This document shows, one piece after another, positions 50,927 to 62,001 of a stretch of DNA of 64,000 nucleotides. Made by a program: the position numbers and the translations under genes. Source of the stretch: Paratrimastix pyriformis (Eukaryota > Preaxostyla > Paratrimastigidae); assembly GCA_027972325.1 (NCBI GenBank), contig JAPMOS010000083.1:106415-170414 (forward strand). Direction: 5' to 3'. How positions within the stretch are numbered: position 1 is the stretch's first letter; every line of letters starts with the position of its first letter. The notes under the pieces were generated by a model that did no database searches, was not told the origin of the DNA, and saw nothing but the letters and a program-made list of their open reading frames with translations.

Positions 50927-51906
50927 CTCTTTGCCTCCATCGTCATCATTTTCGCCAATTCCCCAAAGTCCTTCGGGTTAGCCCTTTTCATTCTATCTTG
51001 ATATTCTTCAATCTGTCGCCCCGTCTCCTCATTCCTTTCTGATCTACCTCCAGGTAACTTGATCTTTTCAATTTCAACCGATTGCCGGTATCCTCTGGCA
51101 ATTTTCCTAAAATCCACAAAAATAATGGAGTGATCCGACAATGCATTCCACTCCACCTCTTCATTCCTGAAGATCTGCATTTTAATGAACAGCTCCGTAG
51201 CTACTTCTTCACAACCCAACACCGCGTCAATTTTATTTTCATGCACCACTCCTTCTCTCACTTCCCTTCTTGTTACAGCCTCCTCAAGGCCAACCAGCGC
51301 GCTTAAATCCACGAGATCTAACCCCTTCAGCCTCTGCACTTCCTTCACCATTGCATTCCCGTCCATCCCCAACACAATGACCTCTCCCTCCTCCTTTAAT
51401 TTACCGATAATCCTTTTCCCCTCAAACTCCACCTTCCTTTTCATCTCAGCTTCACTGCTATCTACCGGATAATACATATTTACAAAGGCTACCCTTACTT
51501 TATTAAGAATCATATGCACCACCATCAAGTATCCCTCACATTCTGCCACCTTCTCCACACCCACCACAGAGTTTTGCAATTCTTTCTTCACCATGATTAC
51601 CACACCACCCTTTCCGTTTGCATTCCGAACGCATGCTCCATAAGAAACAAAACTCCGAGCAAAAAGCGACGTCTTCACAACGTGAAGCTTTGTTTCTTGG
51701 AGCATAATCACGTCCGCCCCACTATCTTCAGCTATCATTTTCACGTTTTGCCTCTTCTCGAGCATTCCTAATCCCCGGCAATTCCAAGACATTACCCGAA
51801 ATAAATTCCCCTCTTTTTCCTCCAGCCCCATCACGAGGGCCGTTTTCTCTATCTTCTCACTCTTTTCCGTCACCCCCACAATTCTCTCCGCCATCATTTC
51901 ATTCAT
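50927..51906 (-). pseudogene. LINE-B ORF2: APE-type endonuclease (C-terminally cut by DIRS B)
   Basis: An open frame of about 325 LINE codons (frame start 51906, MNEMMAERIVGVTEK). Motifs: MSWNCRGLGMLEK, VIMLQETKL, YGACVRNANGKGG, NMYYPVDSS, VLGMDGNAMV, ENKIDAVLG and SDHSIIFVDFR, the ordered AP-endonuclease-like set of LINE ORF2 proteins. In place of the usual GDxN it has MDGN. The charged linker (EYQDRMKRANPKDFGELAK) is followed by foreign DIRS sequence. It is in the same relative position as the LINE-A endonuclease. Confidence 0.85.
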
Positions 51907-52023
51907 TATTGCCTTCTTCGTATCAGCGTCTAGCCGCCGACCCCTTTTTTAGTACAAAACTCTTTGCCCTTCTTCAGTCCTTGAAGGGGCTTATTCCAAC
52001 CCTCTCATTTCTCCCTTGCTGGA

Positions 52024-53032
52024 TCATCCCCTACTAACTATGTTCTTCCTTCGCGCTTCTCCCAACCTCCTAATTTTTCGAGACCCTTCCCCAAAAGCGA
52101 CACTTGCACTCGCATTCAGGCCCACTCTTCCAAATGCCGGCCCACAAAATGATTTCTCCATTTTCGTACATGACATACCATTTTCGAATAAACAAAAATA
52201 TCCCCTTGTCCCATCTCCTCTCTTGTTGTTGGGGCACATAATGAGTCATTGAAAGTCCACCACTCCCCCCTCAATCTTCTTTTTGACAAACCCAATGTCG
52301 AGGTTTCCTTTCCTCCTACCTAAGAAGCTCATGAAGGCAACCGGAAGATACCTTTCCCCACCAATTCTTATCTCATCCGCCACAACTTCCCACGCCCCTT
52401 GACCTACATACTTATTGCGAACAACCTCAATCAAAACAAAATCCTCCGCCTCCACAATCATGCTAGATCTTTCATGACTTGTATTTTTCTCACAAATGGG
52501 ACAATTCACTTCAATCCGCTCAATCTTTTCCAATTCGTTTATCATCTCACTCATCCGATTCCCTGCCCAGGCTGCTTGAAGACACACTCTCTCTAGCACC
52601 CTAGGATGCTCCACCACAGCACCACATTCCTTACCCCCAGCTTGAGATCCCAGACAACGATCCATCCTAGCCAGGCCTACTGTCGTCCTCCTCCCCCCAG
52701 CATATATGTCCAGCATCTTTATAAGTGCTTCCCCAGCCTCGCCGTCATGGTATTCATCAAATTTACAAGCAACATCCTCAACCCAAACCTTATTCTGAGT
52801 CGACCAATCAATCCCTCCCTTTCGAATAGTATCAAAGCCTCAAACCACTATCAACTATCACTTCTGCTGCTTGAATTGCAGCAGTGATATAGCAACGATG
52901 GCCGGTGGAATTAGTTATCCCACAGTACCCAGGCTCCATGACGCCAGCCCCCCCTCTATTCTTCCCATCCTCGCTCTGACCAGCTCCGCCCCCTGCACTC
53001 CCAACACAAATCCATCCATATTCGACTGCCAC
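52024..53032 (-). pseudogene. LINE-B USP-like cysteine protease domain, frameshifted
   Basis: Pieces in three frames rebuild the USP order seen in LINE-A. Cys box: GITNSTGHRCYITAAIQAAE (near 52900), matching the family's GLxNxGNTCYMNxxLQ pattern with Cys retained. QDA-like box: DGEAGEALIKML (about 52720). Zinc pair: CPICEKNTSHE (about 52490). Strands: VLIEVVRN and LPVAFMSFLGRR. Then, one base out of frame, RHWVCQK (His, near 52300) and in a further frame EWWTFNDSLCAP (Asn-Asp, near 52255), ending IFVYSK. Length from Cys box to end is about 290 residues, close to LINE-A. Catalytic residues are present but the copy is broken by at least three small indels. Confidence 0.6.
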
Positions 53033-53112
53033 TTCACCCCTCGACTATTGACCCCAAACCGTACACACCCATTTCGCTTTTCAATCCAATTTAGCTCATC
53101 CCCCTGCTTCAT

Positions 53113-53908
53113 TCAAGCACACCCTCCAACATTCACCATAAATTTCCCCACATCACCCCCAAAGGCGTCAAAGACCAATCCGCTCTTCTTCATCAATCGA
53201 GACCACGAACAAACGGGGCGGGGCCTCTCTTGCGTTCGGCCTTTACACTGAGCCCGTCGATAAACTTCCCAAGAGCCCTCAGCCGGTCCCACACCTCCTG
53301 GGTGGTCACCGTGACCCTGACTTGAGACGTAGGTAAATTGCTGGTAGGCTCCTTGATTCTTTCCACAGACTCGATCGGAATGCCGAGCTCGTCCATCCTG
53401 GTTTTGATTGCATCTTCTGATACGTTCAGAGGGACCCCGTGGATCCACCACGTCGGTAGGGTTGTATCCGGTGCAGTGTATCTGATTGGGACTTGCGACG
53501 GCGGCGGCAGAACCCGAGGCAGGAGCTTCGCAACCTCGCCAATCACCTGGGGGGGGGGGAATCACTGCGAAGGGGACAGTGATCGCAACAATGTCCCCCC
53601 CCGAAGGCATGGCCTTCGGAGGCCAGACCAGGATTTTGCCTCCTGGGATGGCCGTTCTCCGCAAGAGATCCGAGAGCGCTCCAGTGAGAGGCTATCGACA
53701 AGTCAGGATTCATCCAACAGAAAAAATTCCAGACCGCAGCTGCCAGTTTTGCAACCTCCATGTGGGCCAAAATCTTCGCCCGTGAATTTTCATTCTGATG
53801 TTCATGCCTTGCCATAAGGAGTGCACGTTCACGTTCGAACTGCTCATCAGACAGCTCAACGACTTGAGCAGCACCCTTGATCCCAATCAGCCGTGCAACT
53901 TCAGGCAC
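53113..53908 (-). pseudogene. LINE-B ORF1 with RRM-like domain
   Basis: In the frame 53193-53546: TTLPTWWIHGVPLNVSEDAI, KTRMDELGIPIESVERIKEP and SQVRVTVTTQEVWDRLRALG, a beta-alpha-beta-beta-alpha pattern like the non-canonical RRMs of LINE ORF1 proteins, then the basic KAERKRGPAPF. Upstream in another frame (53543-53908) lies ELSDEQFERERALLMARHEH, a helical charged segment, broken at a G-run near 53560 (nine Gs on the plus strand). Downstream the frame shifts again to SRLMKKSGLVFDAFGGDVGK. Probably the RNA-binding protein of LINE-B; it lacks similarity to LINE-A ORF1. Confidence 0.5.
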
Positions 53909-54133
53909 ATTGACACCTCCTCCTTCAACTCGACAATAGAGAGTGTGAGCCTTCTCACCCCAGAGAAAGAAGAATTGGCCATTAGGTCACCCCGCAGTTT
54001 CCGAGGAAAATTTCCCACAAATTTGCCAAAAAACTTCCACACTTCAAAACAGACAACCACCACTCCCTCTGGCACCAGCCACCACACAAATTCCCCACCA
54101 CATCCTTCCATCCCCAAACCATCCTCTGAGCAG
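53909..54133 (-). other. LINE-B 5' region
   Basis: Minus-strand frame open with FEVWKFFGKFVGNFPRKL and FSGVRRLTLSIVELKEEV segments, possibly the start of ORF1 in another frame. It ends at the family Y tip. No start signal can be chosen. Confidence 0.25.
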
Positions 54134-54467
54134 TTCTCCTTCACGAGTTCGGAGAACGAGGGACAGCCTTCGTGGGATAGCCCCAAACAAACCCAAACCA
54201 AGAAAGAGTGAACACTTGCACAGCAAGCACGCAAAACGGCACTGACATCCAAAAATTTATCAAAAGAATTTGACATGTCATGTCAGTGCCGGCAGTCGAC
54301 TTGTCCTTTTGCGCAATAAGCAAATCGCAACGCATCTTTTATTCCCGGGTTTTCGGGTTTCTTTGCTTTCAAGAATTTTCGAATAGTTACTCGAGAGCTC
54401 TGAAGACCTTGCATTTTGTTTCGTCGAGTTGGGTTGACTTTTGGAATGATCTAAGAGATGTCGGCCA
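54134..54467. repeat. Family Y terminal repeat, right-tip type
   Basis: Tip 54134-54182 followed by CCCAAACAAACCCAAACCAAG and about 270 bp shared nearly exactly with 62035-62318. It contains GGCACTGAC, the interrupted palindrome TGACATGTCATGTCA and GCAGTCGACTTG. The inner motif CGCAAAACGGCACTGAC parallels the DIRS family 1 terminal repeat. Confidence 0.65.
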
Positions 54468-56438
54468 ACGTGCCGCTCCTTTGGCGCTCTGAAAGTGCTG
54501 GCCTTATTTCAATTGATTTTTCAAGGCCGCCTTGTCACTTTTCAACCCCTGCCTTGTAGCCTTGAACGACTGATCTCATTGATCAACTCATCGCGTCTCT
54601 CTCTTCCCACCTCCTCGTGGGTCGCCGCGTTTTACTTTGTGAGGGTTACAGGCCCTTTTGCCGGCCTCTCAACTCTCCCGGACGGACTGGAGAAGAATCA
54701 CCTGGAATCTCAGAATCTGGGTCCTCCTTTCCGGGTCTGTGGCGTCACAATAGCACTCGCTTTATATTTTGTCTTTTACAAACCAAAAACGGAAGGAAAC
54801 AAAAACTTCCAAACAAAGATCAGAAAAAACCAAAACGGAAAAGCAAAGAAAGATAGTCTTTATTCCGTTTTCGTGACCGTCCTGCGTGCAACTTTGAACT
54901 GGCTGAGCTCGTTGGGCTTGGGCCAATTTGCGCCATCCTCCGCAAAGACTTTCGGTTGGGGTATCACCCCAGTTTCCTTTGGAATGGCACTGTTCGTTGG
55001 TGCCTGGTCACCGTGACATGCGCTGGAATACTCATTGCTTCGGGACGAAGGATGCCTGCTTGAGGTGTCGGTTCAGTTTCAAAGCAACCTTGATACATAC
55101 GTTCACTGACAGACCCACCAGACCACCACGTCACGTTTTGAGCGAATCAGTTTGATACTCTGCTCATTCGGCCCCACGGGGCTCGTTCGACACGCCAGCA
55201 ACCTCTGTTGTACAGTCTGTTTAATTCCTTTGAAGGAATTTATTCACTGGTCGATTTGACTTTGCGGTTGAAAGGGCTGACGAATCAGTTCGATACTCTG
55301 TTCGTTCGACCCCACGGTGCTCGTTTGGCACAACAACAAACTTTTTCATACAGTCTGTTCAATTCCTTTGAAGGAATTTCATCACCAGTGTCATTTGACA
55401 GGCGGCTTAGAGGATCTCGGAAATGCTGGTGGTCTCTCTTCTGGCCATGTCTCAGACTCTGCGGAGCCACTCAGTCTGTCGAAACACCTGGTTGGCAAAT
55501 ATTTCAGGCCAAAAATCCTTCATGGGTTTTTCAGGATCGAACAATGAGATGAATGGAATGCTGGGTCAACGGTTATCCGGCGAGGGACGCCCGTGCACTC
55601 GCTCTGGGCCCACGTCAGTGGATGACCTCCGCTATCAGCGTTTAGTCCACGTGTGACTCTGAAATTCGCACGATTACTGGTCACGCGCGCAACTCATTTC
55701 GCGCTCAAGTTCTTCTCAAGCCGGTCTTCCATCTGGGGTTGATTGACCTGGTCGCTCGGGAGGGAGAATATAGCGAACGCTCCGAGTCACTTCTGAACAA
55801 TCGACCAGTTGTCTTGTGGGTCTGCACTTGGCATCTTCACGTCGCCCTCTTCATTCCGTGGCCATTCTTTGTGCCAGAGGGCAAACCTCCCACTTCGAAC
55901 CTCTCACTTCGCCAGAACGTTTGGCTTCGACCATCTTCGCGTGGCCGTGTTGTCGCGGAGCCCATGTTGTCGCGGGGCAAGGCAGGAGGTCCCATGTCCA
56001 CCACGCACCGTTCGACCAGGGAGCCGACTCATGGCCCTGATGATCTGCGGGCACACAGGCGCGCACGTTCCTGCGGCACAACTCGCAGGATTTTACAACA
56101 ACGCACACTGCGAGCTTCTCCCTCTTCAACACACACTGGCGGTTGCAAGAGAGGAGCTTCATCTATTTTGGGCGCGCACCAGGGGAGCAGCCAACTCCCC
56201 GGTTTCGGATCGGAGACACGATGACTCGGTCCGGACTCCATGTCCCACATGGAACCATGGCGGTCGCCACACCACGTTTCAGAGGTCTTATACTCTTTCG
56301 GAACCGAGGGAAACACCCCCCGTTGCTCTTTCACACGAAATACGTTTAGGAGGGAAGCATCGTGTGCTCGACATGCCTGGGCCACCACCCCGCGCGGGAC
56401 CGGGTGAGCATGACGTTCCCCCTGGGGGGGGAAGGGCC
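54468..56438. other. Family Y internal sequence, no supportable gene
   Basis: Mixed composition with short overlapping frames on both strands. None carries a recognisable motif or is conserved in another copy. It includes the 138-bp tandem duplication. I see no gene here. Confidence 0.4.
55143..55415. repeat. Two-copy tandem duplication, 138-bp period
   Basis: CGAATCAGTTTGATACTCTG (55143) recurs as CGAATCAGTTCGATACTCTG (55281); TTCCTTTGAAGGAATTT, itself a palindrome (AATTCCTTTGAAGGAATT), recurs in both units. The units differ at several positions, so the duplication is not very recent. Confidence 0.8.
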
Positions 56439-58137
56439 TGATCTAACAGATGTCCCCCAAGAGGAGGAGACGTGTTCTAGGGAACGGGTCTGTCTTTCCT
56501 CAAGTCCAGGATCGCGAGCTTCCAGGACACACACATAGGCCCCACTGTCGAGTTCTCTACTTCGACCATGCACACCAGGGTTGTCCACCCCCTCGTGACG
56601 GGGGTCTGCATCTGGCCTGGGGACTGGCTCCCCCTTTTGCAAAAATGTGAGCGGTCAGGTACCCGACACACGTGAAGGAGAATGGAACGTGTGACGGAGT
56701 GCCTCGTTACAAAGTCTGGCTTCGTGAAAGAGCCCTTCCCTGACTCTGGGTGCGTAGAGACGAGCGTGAGGTCATCGCAGTTGTCCTCTTCTCCTGGCCC
56801 ATTGGACCCACAACACCCGACGGGAGTGTCCCTGGTACCGTTCCTCCCGGGGGACAACATCGCCCGGACAAGAGTCATGCTCACCGCGGACCCCACCAGA
56901 AAGGCTCCCATGACCCACGGGCTGCTCAACAACTCCTCAGTTGCCCAAGCCCAAGATCGTGAGCGTCCTGAACTCACACGTTGGCTCTTCTGTGGCCAGG
57001 GCATCCATGCTGAAAGGGGCGAGTGCCCCACTTCGGCCATGCACATCGGGGTCTCGTTGCGGGGTTCTTCGCGCGGATTGGGGACTGCCTGCTCCTTTGC
57101 AAAATGTGAGCGTCGGGTCAACGAACGCACGTCCTCGTCCCCTACACCCGATCGATGAGACTGACACACTGGCGGCCGTTCCCTTTGGGACCCCCATTGG
57201 GGGCACGGGAGGAGCGCCCCAGGGGTCCGGCGCTCTACAAGTGGGGCCCCAAATGAAGGTGGTGCAGCCGCAGCTTCCACCCGGCGAACGGCGAAGGGTG
57301 GTGGGACTAGGCGCCAGCGGCCGAGGGCGCTCTACAAATACCCCGTTCAACTCTCAGCCTGGGCACGAGACGTCGGGCAAGCTTGACGGGAGCAGAGAGG
57401 AAAGTCTGTCGTCGCATCCTCTCTCCGCCCTCTTGGGTGAAACACCACTCGTGATCTCTGCGCACTCTCCCTCCTCCGAGTGCGTGCCCTCAGCACCCAC
57501 GTACACCTTCCAGTCCCTGCCCATCTTTCCGGCTCATCCCATCCCCACCTCCGAGGGCCATGATGGGGCGGCTCCGTCCCGGGAGGGCGAGCATCCCTGT
57601 CTTGGACCCATCACGATCACTCCTGCTTGGGGTCACTCTGTCCATTCACAGGCAAGGCTGAGAACAGTGCACTTGTCCGCCTTGCCCACAGCCGGGTGGC
57701 ATTATTCCATAGTATTTCTGCTCCCCTACTCGGTGCTCTGCGGTGCTGTCCTGCCTGGAGTGGGATCACACTTCACACACGGACGCGAACTATACTGAGA
57801 GCATTTGGTTGGGCGGGCCTGTGTTTGTCTGCGCCCACACCCTCACACAGACCGTACAGGGTCAGAAACAACAACAAACTGTGAGACGTCAGGGACGCGC
57901 GCATACTTGTGCACCCACGGGTCCCACGCTCGGGGATCGAGAGGTCCCAACAAGCTGGCGGTCAGGTCAGAAACAACTTTGGGATTTCGGCACTGCTAGG
58001 TCTAGAGATTGGAGAGAATTCACTGACCGCCAGCAAGCCTCATAGTTGCACGTCGTTCCTCAATGGGTTCTCTTCCGATCCCGTGTGCGCTGTCACACCC
58101 GCACCTGAAGTCGTGTTTTTTCCAGGCGGGCCCTCTC
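56439..58137. repeat. Left arm of a 1.7-kb inverted duplication
   Basis: Inverse of 62328-64000, identical over long stretches (for example the whole of 56941-57798). The part from 57340 is also homologous to 3590-4360. Both strands are open for 250-285 codons because of GC richness. I find no protein motif and do not call these frames genes. Confidence 0.85.
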
Positions 58138-58459
58138 TGTGACACATCTGGCACACCAACACCAGTGTTCGGTGTTTTTTCTTTGGGGTAGGCCTGCGCT
58201 TGCCCATGACCATCACCCCAACACTGGGACCCTTGTGTGATTTCAGCGCGTATCTGCTCGTTTACGTGCCCGCACCGCGGGTTTTCTCATGAGGGCGCTC
58301 CGTTGGATTTCCGGATGCCCCTCTGCCTCGGTGTGTACGTTGACTCACCAACACCGTGACGATGGCATGCATGCACCGCTGGTTTTTTCAGGAGGGCGAT
58401 CCGTGGTATGTTCGGATGCGGTGCCCGTGGGTACACCAACACCGGGAAAAATTGGTGCT

Positions 58460-59130
58460 ATGCACTTGAGGGGCTTGCACCTGTTCATGCCCCGGTATGT
58501 TCATCAGGGGGCGGGCCTGAGTGCGCCCAACATGCCCCTTGGATGCACTCTCACACCGGCAGCATCATCACAGCACCACCACCAGCACACGCACCATCAG
58601 TGTGGCGTTGCTCAGGGCGGGCCTGTGTGCTCATCATGCCTTGAATGGGTCCTGGCACACCAGGACATCTGTTTGATGCGTCTGGGGGCGGGCCGGAGTG
58701 TGCCCCACATGTCCCCTGGTGTACACTCTCACACCAACAGTATCATCAGCACCACCAGTGTGGTGACTTTTCGGGCGGGCCTGTGTGCTCATCATGCCCT
58801 TGAATGCGTCCTGACAGCTGCTTGACTGCTTGAGGCGTCTCAGGGCGGGCCTGTGTGTGCCCACATGCCCTCTGGTGTGCATTCTCACACCAGCAGCAGC
58901 AACACCAACACCATCACCCAGCACCACCAGAGTGGTGTTCTGTCGGGGCGGGCCTGTGTGCTCATCATGCCCCTGAATGCGCCCTGGCACACCAGGACAG
59001 CTGCGTGGCGAGGCGTCTGGGGGCGGGCCTGTGTGCCCATATGCCTCCTGGTGTTCATTCTCACTCCAGCAGCAGCATCACACCCACACCAGCGCATTCA
59101 GGCCAGAATCACCACACCAGCACCATCAGA
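58460..59130. repeat. Minisatellite, about 160-170-bp units
   Basis: GGGCGGGCCTGTGTGCTCAT recurs at about 58615, 58773 and 58945, alternating with GGTGTRCATTCTCACACCAG blocks and CACCAGGACA. Inverted homologue of 2500-3460. Confidence 0.7.
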
Positions 59131-59463
59131 GTGGGGCTTTGCTGGGGGCAGTGTGATGCTCGATGTTTCATGCCTGCTCTCGCATCGACTGATGCCTTCT
59201 TGTCTGTCGGAAGCAGTGACAGCACTCGGCACCTTTGGGGAGCGACCCCGGACACACGCGGGGGGACACTGTGGAGTGTGTACCACCTCTCAGCTGTTTG
59301 ATGCTCGTTCTGGCCCTCCGGCACGCGCACTCCCAACATCAGGATGGGTATCCGTAGAGCCGGCTCATCGGCCAAGAGTGTTGGGCGGAGCATCCCGTTA
59401 GCCGGGTCACGTAGAGTGCGGAAGGGGGGGGAAAGCTATTCCTTTGGTATGGTGTTCACTCTT

Positions 59464-59580
59464 TCTTGGTTTGGGTTTGTTTGGGGCTATCCCACGAAGG
59501 CTGTCCCTCGTTCTCCGAACTCGTGAAGGAGAATGGTGGGATAGCCGAGTAATCTCTTCCCCAAACAAACCCAAACCAAG
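59464..59580. repeat. Internal complementary region of family Y (second copy)
   Basis: CTTGGTTTGGGTTTGTTTGG, complements of the two tips meeting near 59533, then the inverse block CCCAAACAAACCCAAACCAAG. Exact counterpart of 2109-2229 in inverted orientation, with one extra base in GCCTTCGTGG-type sequence. Confidence 0.65.
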
Positions 59581-60403
59581 ACAAGTCTCCCACCCACCTC
59601 CCTGCCTGATGAGTGGCACTGGGTTTGTTTGTTGCTGCTTTCCCCGCGAAGCTTCGACTCAACGTGTACCCCATGGTCATGAATGATGGTGGGCATTTTG
59701 TCTTCGCAGCGCAATCTTCGTACGTGCTCCCTTGGCTGTACTGCTGCCTGTTCAACCCCACAATCTGATTGACAAGTCAGGAGGGCTGCCTCGTGGGGGA
59801 GGCGAGTGTGGCTGTTGTTCAACCTTGTTTGGTTCCCTTTGACAACAATGTGTGGGGTCTCGTCGGGGCCTTTTGACCTTGAGACACCACCCTTCATGCA
59901 CCCTCATTCACCCTCGTCTGATGTGATTGGGCATTCATGGTGGGGGAGTTGTGGTCATTCACCCCCAGCTACTTTGCTTGAACAACAGCCTATGGTCATC
60001 CTGCTCGTTGTACTCTTAAGACATCCATCATGCACCTTCATAGCGGTGTGGGGTGTTGTCTTCCTCCTTTTCTGTTCTGAATGGGCAACAGCTCGAGGAA
60101 CTGGTGCGGGGTGTTATCTTTCACCCCCGTTTTCGTTTTGTTGTGGCACAACTGTGTGGCTTTACCATGGTCGTGGTGGGCACCATGCATCCTCCACATT
60201 CAGAATGCGGGGGGGTCGGGGTTTGTTATTCACCGTCGTCTGTTCTGTTTTGACAACAGCTCATGTGATTTCATCGTGGGCGTTGTGCCCGTGAACCACC
60301 GCGCTCACCCCACCGCACACCTCCCTCTCGCGGGAGGGATATTTGTTGAGCACCCTGAAGTGGCGATCGATACGTCACCTTTCGTGCTCTCTCTCCCTGC
60401 GGG
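59581..60403. other. Family Y sequence shared with copy I, non-coding
   Basis: Inverted homologue of 1250-2108. Contains two or three degenerate units of about 110 bp with TTGACAACAGCTCATGTGAT-like and GTGGTCGTGG motifs. Frames are open on the plus strand but not conserved between the two copies. Confidence 0.45.
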
Positions 60404-61257
60404 GTTTGCGTTTTTGGTGGGGGCTTGGGTTCTTTATACAGAACTCGACGCCTGCACGGCAAGGGTGCCTCCACCGCTTCACCGGCGCCGGTCGGCGACT
60501 GGTGACGAAGAAGCCGCGAGCACGGGGGCGAGAACCCTCCTGGGATCTGCGAGGCAAGGTGCCTGTCGCGGCTCCGTCGTGCTCTGCGTTTCTCTCGACG
60601 CGTGCCTTTGGCCCGCGGCATGTCGGACAACGAGTCCTCTCGCTGTTTTGTCCGATCTTCTTCGTTGTTTTTATTTGCGGGGGGTCCGACCCGTTGAGGG
60701 AAGGATTCCCTATGGAGGGTGCCGAGTACGGGAAGACTCGGTGCCCTCGGGGCCTTTGAAGGTTTCGCCCCTCCTTTTGTTTGGCTTCTTCTCTCCCACC
60801 TGTTTTTGCTGACCGGTTACAGCGGTGCGTCGGGGTTTTCTCCAGCCTCCTCTTTCCCTGACTAGACGTGCACCCCCCGGGGCGGGTCGCGACCCGCTTG
60901 AGGAGATGTTTGGGGTTCGCATGGTTGATCATGAATCTCTCTTCTTCGTTTTCATTGAAACCTTCGGGAGCTGGGACTCCCAACTGGATTGTTTTTACTG
61001 CGTTGCGCGGTACTGACTCCCTTCCCACCTTTCTCTGCGTCGGTGGCTGGCGTGTCGTCGTCCGAATGGGCTTATGCTTAAAGGACAAGTCGACTGCCGG
61101 CACTGACATGACATGTCAAATTCTTTTTGATAAATTTTTGGATGTCAGTGCCGTTTTTGCGTGCTTGCTGTGCAAGTGTTCACTCTTTCTTGGTTTGGGT
61201 TTGTTTGGGGCTATCCCACGAAGGCTGTCCCTCGTTCTCCGAACTCGTGAAGGAGAA
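60404..61257. other. Family Y end fragment with terminal repeat (61082-61257)
   Basis: Ends with the terminal repeat and right tip. Upstream is a T-rich region with CTCCAGCCTCCTCTTTCCCT ending in TAG (about 60842-60864), the counterpart of the splice-acceptor-like tract in DIRS family 1. A 244-codon minus frame (60375-61109), Lys/Arg-rich, overlaps it. It has no recognised motif and no second copy, so coding is not supported. The overall layout (T-rich tract, then terminal repeat) mirrors 783-1242. Confidence 0.4.
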
Positions 61258-62001
61258 GGAGGTTTGCCCCCGGGTTAGAGCCGCAATGAGGAGCTTTTTT
61301 GCAACTCATATCGGGCTATTGGGGGGTTGCCATTTGAAGGATTCTTTGTTCTTTGTCTTGTGATCTTTTGCATCTTGTTTTTGTTTTTCTCTTTTTGCCG
61401 CTGGCCTGCGGGATATAAAAAAGGCAAAGGATTGATGAGGATATATTGTGGAAAACTGAAAAACCAATTGAAATCGATTGAATTACGAAGAATACTGCGT
61501 GCAGAGTAAGACATTACAAAGTCAGGGAAGGCTTCGCGGAAAGGAAAGTTGGGGTTGTTCACAATGGAAAAAACGGTCTTGAAATCTTGGACTTGCCCAG
61601 AAAAACGGAACGTAGAGATGGAGAAAAGCATGTGGCGTGGTGGATTAGGACGAAAAGAAAGGAGTGGGACGGAATGCGAAATAATCCATTGAAAAAAGTG
61701 GGAGATGGTTGCCGGTCATTGATAAAGAAAGGAGCTATCTTGAGAGAGCCGAAATGGAAGAGGAGAAGATCCAAAAAAAGGGGAAAAGAAGCTATAAGAA
61801 GAATAAACAAGATAAGGCAAGGACGAAACCAGGATATCTTGAAGACCTCTAATGAATGGTTGCAGAAAGTGTGGAGATGTCTCTGGTGGGCTCTTGAAGG
61901 TAATCAGAGGATGAGGGAGTCGTTTCAAAAAACAATTCAGGAATCTTCAAAAGGCATCCGTTCGTGGATGGAATGTTGGCCGTATTCTAAACGCGACGGA
62001 A
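61258..62001 (+). other. AT-richer island between two family Y tips, with a basic ORF
   Basis: Distinctly more AT-rich than its surroundings and not repeated elsewhere in the window. A plus-strand frame of 141 codons (61587-62012) is strongly basic with many Trp (KHVAWWIRTKRKEWDG, KWKRRRSKKRGKEAIRR, WLQKVWRCLWWALEG). The frame runs a few codons into the Y tip, so its end is artificial. It may be a fragment of another retroelement ORF, possibly LINE-B, or host DNA; I cannot decide. Confidence 0.3.

Larger units (their letters stand above)
50927..54133 (-). mobile_element. LINE-B non-LTR retrotransposon, 5' part
   Basis: A second LINE family on the minus strand, more AT-rich than LINE-A. From 5' to 3': RRM-like ORF1 (53113-53908), USP-like protease region (52024-53032) and APE endonuclease (50927-51906), then cut by DIRS copy B before RT. 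The 5' limit is taken as the family Y tip at 54134, and the true 5' end is not visible. Same domain order as LINE-A but low sequence similarity, so it is a distinct family. Confidence 0.75.
54134..61257. mobile_element. Family Y composite block flanked by inverted identical tips
   Basis: Both outer borders carry the same family Y tip in opposite orientation (TTCTCCTTCACGAGTTCGG at 54134, its complement ending at 61257). Inside are a terminal repeat (54134-54467), unique sequence, a 138-bp tandem duplication (55143-55415), half of a large inverted duplication (56439-58137), minisatellite (58460-59130), internal complementary region (59464-59580), sequence shared with copy I (to 60403) and a second terminal repeat (61082-61257). 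A normal DIRS-like element should have two different tips, so the block probably joins parts of at least two family Y elements. No coding motif is recognised. Confidence 0.5.

Noticed and set aside
56941-57798. Identical 285-codon frames in both arms of the inverted duplication (also 62658-63515)
   Set aside because: Identity follows from identical DNA. The opposite strand is equally open, and no domain or codon signal supports coding.
60375-61109. 244-codon Lys/Arg-rich minus frame in family Y
   Set aside because: No motif, no second copy, and it overlaps the terminal repeat; chance open frame is more likely.
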